Assembly (NCBI GenBank): GCA_030374805.1 | Contig: JARGSG010000002.1 | Coordinates: forward strand, 1-64,000 | Length of the DNA: 64,000 nucleotides | Direction of reading: 5' to 3' | DNA from: Gracilaria gracilis | Lineage: Eukaryota; Rhodophyta; Florideophyceae; Gracilariales; Gracilariaceae | In this document: piece after piece, positions 50,876-62,815 of the stretch | Position numbering within the stretch: the first letter of the stretch is position 1 | Layout of the letters: the number at the start of each line of letters is the position of its first letter | The notes under the pieces: model-generated | Told to the model about the DNA's origin: nothing | Seen by the model: only the letters and a program-made list of their open reading frames with translations | The model's database searches: none | Position numbers and translations under genes: made by a program

Positions 50876-53857
50876 ATGACAGACATGGAGACGCTGGCGC
50901 AAGCCGTCTCGAAGACCTTCTCTCCAAACCAATCGGAACGGCGCGCTGCAGAAGCATTTCTGCAGCAAAAATCTACAGATCCGGCCTTGCTCACTGGGCT
51001 GTTACAACTCTTATCAAATGAATCAACTCCGGTGTACGTACAGCAAGCAAGTGCGGTTTACGTCAAGAATCATGTAATCAAGATATATTCGGATGCAGAG
51101 TGGGACACGGCTTCCCGTGCGGAGAGGGACATCATAAAGGGATCTCTTTTGGTAATTCTTCTAGGATCGCAGCCTATGGTTCGGAGACAATTGAGCCAAG
51201 CACTTGCAGTTGTCTCTGAAAACGAGTATCCGGAACACTGGCCGAACCTTGTGCCACAACTTGCGACTGTAATCTCTGAAATCCTCAGCCCAGCAGCTGG
51301 AAAGAAATCTGGAAAGGAGATTATACCATTGATCGACTGGCATAAACTACAAGGGGCCATAGAGACGTTGGTAGCCATATTCGATCGGTACACCGAGCGT
51401 GAACGAAGCAATGAACTGTTTAAGGAGATCAAGTTCTCTCTTACACACGTGCAGGACAAAGTGAAAGCCCTGTTTTCCATGTTTGTTACCATAATTTACG
51501 ATGGAATTGAAATGATGAAGCCTGGCGTAGTCCAAGTCGTGCTCGAGAATGCGTCTTTGGTTTGCAAGATGTTCTATTGCTTGTCATGGCAGGATTTTCC
51601 CGAGTACTTTGAAGACAACATGAAAGATTTGATGATATACCTCCGTCAGCTCCTTGTCTTTGACAATGAAGTCGTGGACGCAATCGGACATGATGATTAC
51701 AGCCCAAGTTGCCAATTGCAAGCAAGTGTTCTTGAAGTGGTAAACTTGTATGCAGCGAAATTTGACGAGGACTTTCGTCCATATTTGAAGACGTTCCTAG
51801 AGGACGCTTGGTCTCTTCTTGTTCGTCGTGGAAACAGCGTAAGGTATGACAAAGTTGCGATTAATGGGATCAAGTTTTTGACGGTAGTCGCTAGAGGTCC
51901 GGACCATCAGCACTACGAGAACGAGAAGGCCCTTTCAGAGGTTTGTAAGAGCATTATCATCCCGAACATGTTACTGAGAGCCGATGATATTGATCTTTTC
52001 GAAGAGAACCCAACTGAGTATCTACGAAGGGACATGGAAGGATCAGATGTGGGAACTAGAAGACGAGGTGCCATGGAACTTGTCAAAGGTCTATGTATCT
52101 ATTATGAGACTGCGATAACTGCGATACTATCTGGATATGTGAAAGAAATGTTGTCAAAGGAGAATGATTGGTATAACCAAGATGCTGCACTGTACATCGT
52201 CACAGCATTGGGATGGAAAAGTGGAACCGCGACCGAGGGTGCTACAGAGACATCCTCGTTGATAAACGTAATGGAATTCTTCGAAAACTTTGTGTTACCA
52301 CAACTCCTGGAAAGCGTAAAGAATCCAGAGGATTTGGAGACCCCCATATTCACAGCAGATCTTCTGAAGTACGCAATGTCATTCCGGAACCAGATATCAG
52401 TCGAGGGTTGCATGAGAATAGCAGGCATCTGTGGTAAGCTTCTCCGGGCGGAAGAGCCAATTGTAAGGACTTATGCCGCTTCTTGCATAGAACGAATTTT
52501 AGCTATGAAGAAAATAGTACAAGAAGGAACCGCAAATGGTGCAACAGAGCGGTCGCACCAACGAAAGATACCTCGAATTGGAAAGGAGCAGGTTGAAGCA
52601 ATGCTTCCGACTTTCTTGCCCACCGCGATATTGGCAATGAAGGATACTGAACAAGGAAATGAGTACCTCATGCGCTTAGTTCTTCGATTTTGTTCCGTAG
52701 CCAAGGAGCTTATGGCTCCGTTCATTGGGGATCTGCTGCCGGTTCTAGTAGGGATTCTCAAAGACGTCACAACAAACCCAAAGAACCCGCACTTCAACCA
52801 TTATCTGTTTGAATCCATAGCGGCTTTGATTCGGTTCAATGCCGACAAATCGTCGGTTGCAAACTTTGAGAAGGCGCTGATGGAACCTTTGTGCAATATT
52901 CTTGTATCGGATGTAACTGAGTTCGGACCGTACGTATTTCAAGTAGTGAGTCAGCTTATGCTAGCTCATGATGACAAGCTTCCAGATACATATGATAACT
53001 TGCTTCCTCCACTACTAGCACCTCAGATGTGGGAGAGGCGATCGTATATTCCAGGAATGACTCAGTTCATCGACTCATACATCCGAATGGCGAAGAGGCG
53101 AGTCGTTGAAGCAAAGCAGCTAGAACAAGTTCTAGGCATTGTTCAAAAGTTGCTGGCCTCCAAAGCGACAGACCATCATGCTTTGCAGCTACTAACGACA
53201 CTTTTCGAGGTCTATGATATTCCCATTCTCACTCCATACGTGGTGAAGATCTTCAAACTTCTGATGTTCAGACTACATGCGGCGAAGACAACGAAATTAG
53301 TGAAAAACTTAATTTGTTGCATCTCAACATTTGTTCTCCGATTTGGTGTGGAGGCAATGAAGCAAGCTTTCGATGGCGTGGATCCGAATGTCTTGCAGCA
53401 ATTCTTGCAACAGATATGGATCCCTGAAGTACCAAAGATTTGGAACCCTTTTCAAAGAAGACTATGTGCTATTGCCCTGAGTGAAGTGGCATGCGGCACT
53501 GAGCTCTGCACTCGAGCCCCCTACTTGGAAATATGGCCTCGTATTGTTGAAGCCAATGTGGCTCTCACTGAGGGCATTGCGCTCGACCAAGAAAGAAGCG
53601 AGGATGACGACGACGATGAGAATGTAGGGCCGCTTGGGGTGGCCGAAGTCTACACTGCTGCTCACTATGAGCTGAAGTGGGGTGTTTCGACGAAGCCAAG
53701 TCTTTCACCACTTGTGGCTGACAAGGAGCCAAAGAAAGTGCTGGCCCTGAAAGTGAGTGACTTTGTAGGAAAGTACAAAGAAGTTTTCGGCCCTATTGTG
53801 CAAAATAGTATGGAAGAGCAAGCCAAACAGGCAATTATGTCCTATATGAATCAATAA
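50876..53857 (+). CDS. CSE1: Exportin-2 (CSE1/CAS), importin-alpha re-exporter
   Basis: Carries importin-alpha back to the cytoplasm with Ran-GTP. The first ATG is 50876 (M-T-D-M-E), single exon, 993 residues, typical for the family (about 960-980). The N-terminal importin-beta domain lies at about residues 20-95 (A-E-A-F-L-Q-Q-K then Q-Q-A-S-A-V-Y-V-K-N-H). Cse1 blocks follow: D-W-H-K-L-Q-G-A, L-P-E-Y-F-E-D-N-M-type W-Q-D-F-P-E-Y-F-E-D-N-M, and the diagnostic F-E-E-N-P-T-E-Y-L-R-R-D-M-E-G-S-D near residue 390 followed by T-R-R-R-G-A and L-V-K-G-L. The C-terminal CAS/CSE repeat part ends with an acidic loop (E-D-D-D-D-D-E) near residue 910. It could be confused with importin-7/8, but the R-R-D-x-E-G-S-D block is specific to CSE1. 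Confidence 0.93.
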   Translation: MTDMETLAQAVSKTFSPNQSERRAAEAFLQQKSTDPALLTGLLQLLSNESTPVYVQQASAVYVKNHVIKIYSDAEWDTASRAERDIIKGSLLVILLGSQPMVRRQLSQALAVVSENEYPEHWPNLVPQLATVISEILSPAAGKKSGKEIIPLIDWHKLQGAIETLVAIFDRYTERERSNELFKEIKFSLTHVQDKVKALFSMFVTIIYDGIEMMKPGVVQVVLENASLVCKMFYCLSWQDFPEYFEDNMKDLMIYLRQLLVFDNEVVDAIGHDDYSPSCQLQASVLEVVNLYAAKFDEDFRPYLKTFLEDAWSLLVRRGNSVRYDKVAINGIKFLTVVARGPDHQHYENEKALSEVCKSIIIPNMLLRADDIDLFEENPTEYLRRDMEGSDVGTRRRGAMELVKGLCIYYETAITAILSGYVKEMLSKENDWYNQDAALYIVTALGWKSGTATEGATETSSLINVMEFFENFVLPQLLESVKNPEDLETPIFTADLLKYAMSFRNQISVEGCMRIAGICGKLLRAEEPIVRTYAASCIERILAMKKIVQEGTANGATERSHQRKIPRIGKEQVEAMLPTFLPTAILAMKDTEQGNEYLMRLVLRFCSVAKELMAPFIGDLLPVLVGILKDVTTNPKNPHFNHYLFESIAALIRFNADKSSVANFEKALMEPLCNILVSDVTEFGPYVFQVVSQLMLAHDDKLPDTYDNLLPPLLAPQMWERRSYIPGMTQFIDSYIRMAKRRVVEAKQLEQVLGIVQKLLASKATDHHALQLLTTLFEVYDIPILTPYVVKIFKLLMFRLHAAKTTKLVKNLICCISTFVLRFGVEAMKQAFDGVDPNVLQQFLQQIWIPEVPKIWNPFQRRLCAIALSEVACGTELCTRAPYLEIWPRIVEANVALTEGIALDQERSEDDDDDENVGPLGVAEVYTAAHYELKWGVSTKPSLSPLVADKEPKKVLALKVSDFVGKYKEVFGPIVQNSMEEQAKQAIMSYMNQ

Positions 53858-54218
53858 AGTAGCTTTGAGGTTAGCGTTGACATCAGATACTGAACCTATT
53901 CTCCATGTGAAGATGCATCTTCACCCAGTGAGAAAGGTAAACCTACCCCCCGACCTTTGAGAGACGAACAGTAGGCCAACGGGTTGTTTCTGGTATACTA
54001 CGAAATCAGTGCGGGCGACGTGCGACCCCAACTGTGCACAAGAAAGACAAATGGCGTCAACCTACCAACAACATACCATCGACCAACGGTCTTCTGTTTT
54101 TCTACCCCATTGGATATTTCTCCACAGATCACTGTGACGATGAAAGCATATGAGAGTGTTTCAACTTTAAAAGTACAGTACAATATCACTATTTTTCGCA
54201 ATACAAATGGCGACCACA
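53858..54218. other. CSE1 3' flank up to the Tc1/mariner insertion
   Basis: About 360 bases without recognised genes. Confidence 0.4.
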
Positions 54219-54220
54219 TA

Positions 54221-54232
54221 CAGTCCCCGAAA
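54221..54232 (+). repeat. Left terminal inverted repeat of the Tc1/mariner element
   Basis: CAGTCCCCGAAA directly after the TA target; identical in complement to 55780-55791. Confidence 0.85.
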
Positions 54233-54552
54233 TTCAAATGGATCCAATTTGCAACTTCTTGATAACTCCTATTGTAGAAAGATTTACGCATCGAACGCTG
54301 AGGAGTTGATTGTACACTGTAAACACCGCTTTGAACAACTTCGAGACCACACTGTAACCAAAGATAAAAGAAAAGCCCTTCACAATACGAAACGAAATTC
54401 CTATAGAACAGCGAACTTTTATAAAGACCAAATCCCCGCTTTAAGCATAACAAAGAAACAGAAAGCGCGCCATAATTCAAACTCGGTGTGCCTATAACCC
54501 CGACGTAGCACTGCTCCCTGCCAAAAAAACTTTGCATGCATCACCATCAACG

Positions 54553-55551
54553 ATGCCTCGAGGACCACAACTCACTAACGCTGAAAAAGCTGAGATTCTT
54601 GCGCATCATGCACACGGCATGTCTCAACGAGACATCGCTCACAAGGCCAATCAAAGCCGCAGCTGCGTCCAGAAGTTTCTATGTCGTCCTCACCCGTCTC
54701 AGCAAAAGAAATTTAAACCACGCAACAAAAAACTCACGCCTACAGCAACAAGACTCATTGTGAAACAAGCGGCAAGGACGAGATGCAGCGCATCTGACCT
54801 GCAGAAACAATACGACTTGCCAGTATCTGTACGAAGAATCCAACAGGTGCTCCACAACGTACCGTATCTTAAGTATCAGCCGATGCCAAAAAGGCCCTAT
54901 CTCAGCAAGAACCACAAGATTTATCGCCTGAATTGGGCAAAGTCGAAGCTTGAGTTTGGGGCTATTAAATGGAAGAGGGTTATTTTCTCTGATGAGAAAA
55001 AGTTCAATCTAGATGAACCGGACGGATTGGCGTGCTTCTGGCACGATTTGCGGACGACGCCCGATATATTTTCGAAGCGGCAGCAAAGGGGTGGATCGCT
55101 GATGATATGGAGAGCAATTTCGTACTACGGTGTGTCAGACCTTGACCATTTGATAGGGTCGCAGAATTCGGAGAAGTATTGTGAGACTCTACAGCGTTCT
55201 TTACTACCGTTTGCGGCCGAAACTTTGGGTGAACGTTGGACCTTGCAGCAAGATGGGGCCTCTATTCATCGTTCTAATTACACTAACTCATGGTTTGGTG
55301 ATAAGGAAGTTGATGTTTTGGACTGGCCGGAAAAGTCTCCGGATCTTAACATTATAGAAAACGTGTGGAGGCACTTGGCGCGGGAGTTTTACAAGGAAGG
55401 AAAACACTATGAGTGCGTTGAAGACCTTGCAAAGGCAGTTGTTAACGCGTGGTCTGATATTGGCGTTACTTACCTTCGTACGCTGTATCATTCGATTCCC
55501 CGTCGTCTTGTGTCTGTGATTGAGGCCAAAGGTGCTACAATCTCGTATTGA
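54553..55551 (+). CDS. Tc1-family DD34E transposase, intact
   Basis: Catalyses cut-and-paste transposition of its own element. The first in-frame ATG is 54553 (M-P-R-G-P-Q-L), giving 332 residues, a normal length. The N-terminal paired-like helix-turn-helix starts with L-T-N-A-E-K-A-E-I-L and contains M-S-Q-R-D-I-A-H-K; a second helix-turn-helix includes R-I-Q-Q-V-L. Catalytic residues: D in F-S-D-E-K-K-F-N-L-D, D in L-Q-Q-D-G-A-S-I-H, and E in S-P-D-L-N-I-I-E-N-V-W, with 34 residues between the last two. The usual N-A-P of Q-Q-D-N-A-P is G-A-S here, a variant also seen in some Tc1 families. The C-terminus (S-I-P-R-R-L ... I-E-A-K-G) is complete. Confidence 0.92.
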   Translation: MPRGPQLTNAEKAEILAHHAHGMSQRDIAHKANQSRSCVQKFLCRPHPSQQKKFKPRNKKLTPTATRLIVKQAARTRCSASDLQKQYDLPVSVRRIQQVLHNVPYLKYQPMPKRPYLSKNHKIYRLNWAKSKLEFGAIKWKRVIFSDEKKFNLDEPDGLACFWHDLRTTPDIFSKRQQRGGSLMIWRAISYYGVSDLDHLIGSQNSEKYCETLQRSLLPFAAETLGERWTLQQDGASIHRSNYTNSWFGDKEVDVLDWPEKSPDLNIIENVWRHLAREFYKEGKHYECVEDLAKAVVNAWSDIGVTYLRTLYHSIPRRLVSVIEAKGATISY

Positions 55552-55779
55552 GTAAGAAGAAATGAGTAAAGAAGTTTGTTGGTGTTTATAATATTTCGCG
55601 GTTCTATTCTGCTTTCGTTATATCTATGTTGCTCTACGAAGTGGTTGGGTTTGTTGAAGTGTGGTTTCTTTATATGAAATGGAGGCGGTTGGTTTCAGTA
55701 ATCGTTTTCAACGACCGCTTTGGTGCACACTTCGCCACAGAGCTCTGACGCCGTGTTGGACTGTTTGGACCCTTTTTGG

Positions 55780-55791
55780 TTTCGGGGACTG
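55780..55791 (-). repeat. Right terminal inverted repeat of the Tc1/mariner element
   Basis: TTTCGGGGACTG followed by TA; the complement of the left repeat. Confidence 0.85.
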
Positions 55792-55793
55792 TA

Positions 55794-57139
55794 CAATCAA
55801 AAAATCAAATTTGACTGAAAAGACCTTTTCTGTTCTACTCATTCTCAGCTTTCAACCGCACTTTCCAGAATGAAAATCAGTCACCGGGTTGACGAGCTAC
55901 GAAGGTAGAACAAAAGTGAACCCATGCACTTTCCCGTTACATCAGGATGATACATTTGAATTCATATGTAGCACTCTGTTGGTAGTTTTAATTCGTAAAA
56001 GTGCCTTTCTTAAACCAAATTGGTTGATAAAACCAAACACAATGCTCTTACGGTTACATTGACCACCAAAAAATGATATTTGTAGTTGTAAAACTATCCA
56101 GCACTATTTTAGTCCTTATAGATACGACTATTCAAAATTTTCCCGACCATCGGTCTCAGTTCTCGTCTAATTCTCAGACGATTATTTCTTCGTAGGTACG
56201 TCGATCACCTTCTTGGTAATTTGGCTTCCGGCAAGCTCAAATTCTTAGTTAAATGTAACTGCCACTTATCCATCGCAACATGTAAAACTTTAAGCGTTAT
56301 AGTTGCTACTACATTTTGGTACCATTCACTTTGAATGAAAACAGATATTAGTAATTGTTTCAGGCTGTTCCACAAAATTCAAATGATTGGTTAAATCGGT
56401 TTCTGATATCTATTTTATCAAAGTGAGCGTAAGTGCAACACAACTACGTCTTGAGCATTCGCGAACCTGCAGACTACGTTAAATAGTAGTTCTGCAATGT
56501 TTTCTTCAAGCTATACAAACATTCTTACTAATAGACGAATTGCTCCATGGGCAAACCTAGCAATCAACAAGATTTTAATCATTGCTTTCGGAACATTCTT
56601 TTTGCATCTGTCATGTTCAATCCCCGCATCCTTTTTCATACTAGACGAGTAGCAAAGAGAATAAAATAATTTGGAATACAACTTCACCCTCTCGAGGCCC
56701 TTACCCATATCAGTTACACCCAGTGACCGCAAAAGATTTGGGCCACACTAATTAAAGTAACAAAAATAATGGCAAGAGCACAATAAATAATGTGGGTTAC
56801 AACAAATACTGTTTTTGTTGATCGAGCGAGCACGCTCGACGCATATGCGCCGCCCCAAGTTTGCATAACCGATCTTGTGCAATCCGGACCTTGCGGCCCT
56901 GATGCCAATGTCGCGGTGCTCCCTTAAGGACCCGCACGCTTTCGCATTCACTCAGTAAAGACACAGTCACCCGTTTACATGTTTTCATACCTAAGTTATC
57001 AATTACAACTCAGAAGCGCTCTCGCTGTTCCAGCAACATTCGCGAATAACGCTTGAAACCGTTAGCACACCCAATGCACCCTCCCGCTCTTTAGAAAAGT
57101 GTCTAAAGAAGACTTTCATAAGGTTTATATTCCACTTAT
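55794..57139. other. AT-rich region between Tc1/mariner and copia fossils
   Basis: About 1.35 kb with no recognised gene. It could contain a long terminal repeat of the following copia fossil, but no second repeat copy is in the window to test this. Confidence 0.35.
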
Positions 57140-60100
57140 AAACCAAGATGACCTATAACTTCAAAGAAGTTCCAACCAAAAAGAACACCGACTCATTTGC
57201 TCCGAAAATGAGTTTGAGTAATGCAAACCAAGCCAACTTGGTTAACCTCATCCGGACCGCCCTTAAAGACCTTCCCAATGGTATAGAATTCTTAATCGTC
57301 TAAGGAACCGCATCCACCGGCTCCTGTTGTCTCACCCCGATTTTATTAAGCATAACTACTTGGTTAAACAATTACAAAAGAAGTTTGAAGACCTTGGAGT
57401 AAACATCAAGGATGGACAGAACCCAGCTTACCGTATTGCCCGTACCATTTGGTACGACCATGCAACGGCTCCCAACCTTCAAACATTCATTGACACATAT
57501 GGTAATAAGCCATACAATGAAAGAACCATCCCTGATGCAATAGCGCTCCGTTCCTGATTCTCCGACACTGCCGATAGTGTCAAACAAACCAATGACGAGG
57601 ATATCGAGAAAGGACAGGAACAGGCAGAACAAACCCCTAATCAATCTGCAACCGACAATGGAGAAGAGCCCGATCCACAGCCTGCAATTGACAACGGAGA
57701 ACGCGCGGAACCAGAGTCTGAAACCGACGCTAGGGAACCTCCGCAGACAGTATTGCAAGCTCCAAAGCCCAAAAACGATGACATATTCCAGTTTTTCGAC
57801 CGTAGCAATGAAATCACCCCCAACTTCGACAAAAAAGCGTCCCAACCGAAACAACCTCGCGGTCCAAAACCCGGACATGAGGACGCTAATGTAAATTCAC
57901 AGGAAATTCAGGAGCTTCAGATGATCGAGATACTCAACGCTATTACAGACCTCAACACGCGTCTTGAGACAACCTCGCATGCGATCATCGAACAAGTGAA
58001 TAGAACAATTGATGAACGCTTCCATAAGTCCAGTAAGAAGCTTGTCACTGCATTGCAGAAGAAGACGCTGGAAATCAGGAAACTCGCCCAGGACAATGAC
58101 AAACGCTTCCGATTCCTCGAGCGGAAGGTTTACCCCGAGCCTCCGCTAATCAACGCCCGAATTCCTCCCCCACAGAGCCAACGCGATGAAATCTCACCCC
58201 GTCCCGAGCATCAGACAGCTGTAAATTCTACACAGCACTCGCAAATAAGCATGGCTCTGAACCAAGGAACGAAACGCCTCGCCCGAACTTCCAGCAAGCA
58301 TCGCCGCCGCAGTTTCCGTCAATAACACCGCATGAGGAACCCTCCTATCGAAGCAACACATCGGGATACAACCGAATGACCAACCGTCTGCGACAAATTG
58401 CGAGCTCTAGTGTCCGCAATTCCGATCATGATGAGAAACTCATGAAACGAATTCAGAAGAGCATGACAACCGTGACCCAAGTCTTCAAGGATAAGCGCTT
58501 CAAAGGCCTATCAACCGAATCGTGGATAGATTTCATCAAAAGGTTCCAGCGAACAGCATTTCTAACATGCTTCCTCAACGATGATGAAGCCTTAGTAGCG
58601 CTCCCGCTCGCTCTAGATGACGGAGCCGAGATACACTTCTCAGAATATGTAGCTCAGAGATGCCAGAACTATGAACACGCCAAACAACTAATGGCCGAGA
58701 AATATCATGACTCGACCCACCAAATCAGGGTTCTCGATCAGCTCCGCGATATACATATCAAGCAGTACCTCGACGGCAAACGCACAGTTCAAGAAGCGTT
58801 CAATGCCATGATTGTCGACATTGACAAGAAGGCAATCCACATACCCCCGCATTTCCGCGACGATCATAACAAGCGCGAGTTCTTGTTCAACGCCGTCCGT
58901 GGAGAGGCTTGGGAACGACCAACAATGGAAGGACCCCCTGATTAGATTGAGACGTACACACAGCTCAACAAACAGCTCGCATACCGCGTAACCCAACATT
59001 GTAAGTGGTTGAAAGACTCCAGCAACGAGTCGCGCCTATACAAAAGCTCAACGATTGACGATCCCTTCAAGACAGAACGACCACAGCTATCAACAGATGA
59101 GGAAGTCCTGTACGCGAACCCTCGCTACGGTAAACCAATCAATAGCCGAAGCAAACCATGGCTTCGCAACCGCAATTTCAACAAGAAAGATCTCGCGTGA
59201 TACATCTGTGGTGCCCTAGACCACTTAATGCGCAACTGTCCGAAACGCAATAAGGCCAAGAAAGTGTACAACACACTGATAACCAAATCACAATCGAAAG
59301 ATGAAGTCGAAGATTTCAACGAAAGGGTTCGAGCTCTTATTGTGGAGCTCGAGAGCATGGAGTTTGAAGAAGGAACGAACAACACCTCCACATTCGAAAC
59401 TCTCCTTGCCATCGGAAGTAACCGTAACAACCCGGCAGAATCGGACAAGCGCGATAACCCCGCAGATCAAGAAGACAAGAGTTCATACCAGGAGCTCCAG
59501 ACCTTGCTCACAAGCAACAAAAACGCCCATACCGAGATGTCCACAGCAGATCAGTCCTTTTTGGAGGAGAATTGAGCCGCCGGCAACTCTCCAAAATAAG
59601 GCGAAACCCTGAGATCAATATTTTATCACTAGTAGAGCTTCCCGACGATACAATAACGGTCATTCCTGCCCACCAATACTCCCCAACTGCAGATCTATCG
59701 ACAGATTACCCACCGTCCCCTCTCCCAAGGACCCAACCGCAATGTAGAAATCAAACCACCCATGTCAACTTCATCACCCCAGAAGTTAACCCAGAACCTG
59801 AAGCACCAACGATTGTGGACCTCACCCAGAAACAATCTGACTTCCATCTGTACTATGGGCGTCACTCTGACACAAGCCAACAGGCATTCGCTGGAGCATG
59901 CATCGATTCAGGTGCAACGCGCTCCGTCGTCGGTAACATGGAAGCCCGCAACTTCTTACGAGCGTCAGGTGACAAGACAGAAATCAACCAGGGAGTAACC
60001 AAAACCACATACAGGTTTGGGCCTGCCACGAAAGCAGCGATGGGAATCGTCACGATCCCAATTCCTTTTCCCAACAACCACACCATTACAATCACTGTAG

Positions 60101-62815
60101 ACGTTGTAGATGCCGAGATACCCCTCCTCCTCGGATACAACTTCGGCAAGAAACACCTAATGGTGTTGGACATGGGAGACGGTTTCTACTTCTCCAAGAA
60201 ACATAATTGGATATCACGCGTACATGAGATGCACGGCCATCTATTTTACCGGTGGAACCCGTCAAACCATGCATCGATCCTCGTCAACACTCATAGCCCG
60301 TACAATGTACAGGAACTCCGGAAAATGCATTACGCGTTTTATCATCCATCCACCCAGAAGCTCCTCAACTTACTACTGAGGCAGAAGGTTAACCGCACAT
60401 CCCCTGCTACGCGTAAGCTCTTAGACGAGATCTACCAAGCGTGTCAAACCTGCCAAATATTGAAAGACCGACCACTTCGTTTCAAGGCTTCTATACCTCC
60501 CGAAAGGTTTGTCTTCAACAATGAGATATCACTCGATCTCATGTACTTGAAAGACAAAGGAAAGAAGTACCCAGTGGTTCACATCGTGGACCTTGAGACC
60601 GGCTTCTCCAACTCCGTTTTCCTAAACGCTGAATCAACCGAAGCTGTCTGGGGAGCATTCGTAAAATGCTGGGTAACAGTATACATTGGAACCCCCAACA
60701 GACAACGCTTGGACTAAGGGTCCGCATTTAATTCAACGCTATGGAAGGAACTTACAACAGAACTTGGAATACATCTCGTTTCACCCGGAGTCCAATCCCA
60801 CAACTCATTTGGACTAGGAGAACGATACCACCAGCCCCTAAGACGGATCTTCAACAAGATCTCACTGGAGTATCCAACCTTGGACAAAGAGATCAAACTG
60901 AGACTAACTGTCAAAACGATGAATGACACCATGGGTCCAAACGGACTCGTACCGTCGCTCCTCGTATTCGGAGTACTCCCGCGACTGCCCGGCATCTTTT
61001 CCAACAACCCTACGAACCGCGAAAGGTTTAAAGCCCTCGAAATGGCTAGAAGAGAGTACCAGGGAATCATCGCAGAACTCCGAATTCAACAAGCACTTCG
61101 TTCCCACCTCCCACAAGCTGCGTCATATACGATCGAACCAGGACAATCAGTTCGTATATATCGCGAAGAAGACTCCGTAAGAAAACGAGGTCGATTCGTA
61201 GGACCATTCAAGGTACTGAAAGTCGAAGGAAAGCAAGTCTTTGTCAATCAAAACGGCAAATGCGATCAGTACAACCTCACCCAGTGTCTCCCCGACACAA
61301 CCTCCCCAAGCTACCAAGCGCAACAACTTGTTGAACAATCTGGTTGCACAGATCATAACCACGCCATCCAGGTACAGCCACATCGGACATATGTGACAGA
61401 GATCCTCCAGAAAGGGGACCGCCGATTTGACTTACTAAAATGGCGCGATGCTAAACGGAAGGAACTGGAAGGGCTAACAAAACGCAAATTGTGGTATATC
61501 GTTACTGTAGATCAGGCCAATACCGAATGCTCCTCCCAGAACGAACACATCACCGCCGCCGATAATCCACCTAACATACTTGGCACGAGGTGGGTTCTAG
61601 CCATTAAAAACGTAGAAACGGAAACGCCGATTTACAAAGCACGAATGATCGCACAAGGTTACAAGGATCCAGAGAAGAATCGCATCGTGCCTGAAGCCCG
61701 AACGCTACAAATGCAGTCCATCCGCCTAATTCTGTCACTGGCACTCTCCCACAACTTCAGAGTTTGGTCTACTGACATCAAGCAGGTTTATATCCAGTCA
61801 CGAGTCCCTATCTCTCGCAAAGTATACCTACGACCCGTCCCCGAACTCGGACTTCGCAGCGATCAGCTTCTCAAGCTCAAACGTCCAATTTACGGAATGA
61901 CCGAGGCCGGAGACTTATGGGGCTTCACTTTCCTCAGCTATATCAAAGAGGACCTTCAGATGACTCCACTAACATCTGACCGCGTGTTCCTCTATCGCCA
62001 CAACGATGAGAAACAACTCACAGGCCTAATTGGTGTCTACACCGACGACACCATACAAGCAGGAAAGGAGGATTTTCTCAACACCAATGCGAAGGTAGCC
62101 GAGAAGTTTGACGCGAAGGAGCCGAAGTTCAAATGCTTTGAATTCGCCGGAATCAACATCGAACTGTGAGAAAACGGATTCATTCTCACCCAGAACGAGC
62201 AAATATTCCGTCTCGAACCGCTCCTCCTCGATGTTAGCTCCGACCAATTAAAGTCAATGCTAATGCGAACGAACTGGGTAATACACACACGCCCCGAACC
62301 GCCCAATTGGCACAAGTCACCTCCCCGATGTTCGAGATGGTACATGTTCGCAAGCTCAACCACCTCACCTCTCGTTTACGAACGCACCCCGAAAGAGGAC
62401 TCAACATCCTCGAAGTCAACAAGCGCACTGCGTACGTTCGCGTCTACTGCGACGCATCGTTTGCATGGAACGAAAACGCGTCGTCGCAGCTCGGCTTCCT
62501 TGTAACTGTGGCTGATGAGAAAGGAGTTGCCAATATACTACACTTCCGAAGCTACAAGTCTCGCAGAGTGCTACGTTCCGTACTCGCCGCCGAGGTGTGC
62601 GCATTTGTTGATGGCTACGACGCTGGCTTTGCGCTGAAGACGGACCTAGAAACCGTACTAGGCAGGAAAGTGAAACTATGCATCCTAACGGACTCTAAGA
62701 GTATCTTTGATACTATTACGAAAGGAAAACCTACCGCCGGGAAGAGGCTCATGATCGACCTGCCTCACTGGAATCTCACGAGACCTGGGAAACTGTCCGT
62801 CGTACCTCCGATATG
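57140..62815 (+). mobile_element. Ty1/copia LTR-retrotransposon fossil, copy 1
   Basis: Parts in copia order on the plus strand: gag-like region (about 57.15-59.2 kb, charged and coiled-coil-rich), a CCHC zinc knuckle near 59.2 kb (C-G-A-L-D-H-L-M-R-N-C), aspartic protease with D-S-G-A near 59.9 kb, integrase with its zinc-binding part near 60.3-60.45 kb and core after it, reverse transcriptase at about 61.4-62.15 kb with a Y-T-D-D box, and RNase H at about 62.4-62.8 kb. Integrase before reverse transcriptase identifies Ty1/copia. It is broken, with roughly half a dozen breaks, and is cut off inside RNase H by the next fossil. Long terminal repeats were not identified. Its reverse transcriptase resembles the divergent copia lineages of fungi and algae. 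Age: old, judging by the number of breaks. Confidence 0.85.

Larger units (their letters stand above)
54221..55791 (+). mobile_element. Tc1/mariner element that looks whole (TA duplication, terminal repeats, open transposase)
   Basis: The left end is TA (54219-54220) then CAGTCCCCGAAA. The right end, complemented, is TA (55792-55793) then CAGTCCCCGAAA. Twelve outer bases match exactly, with weaker matching inside (GGATCC against GGGTCC, then CAA). Length is 1571 bases. The TA target duplication and a CAGT start are standard for Tc1/mariner. The transposase frame is open and has its catalytic triad, so the copy may be recent. It sits 360 bases behind CSE1. Confidence 0.88.

Noticed and set aside
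55794-57139. Long terminal repeat of copia copy 1
   Set aside because: Position is right, but without a second repeat copy in the window no boundary can be supported.
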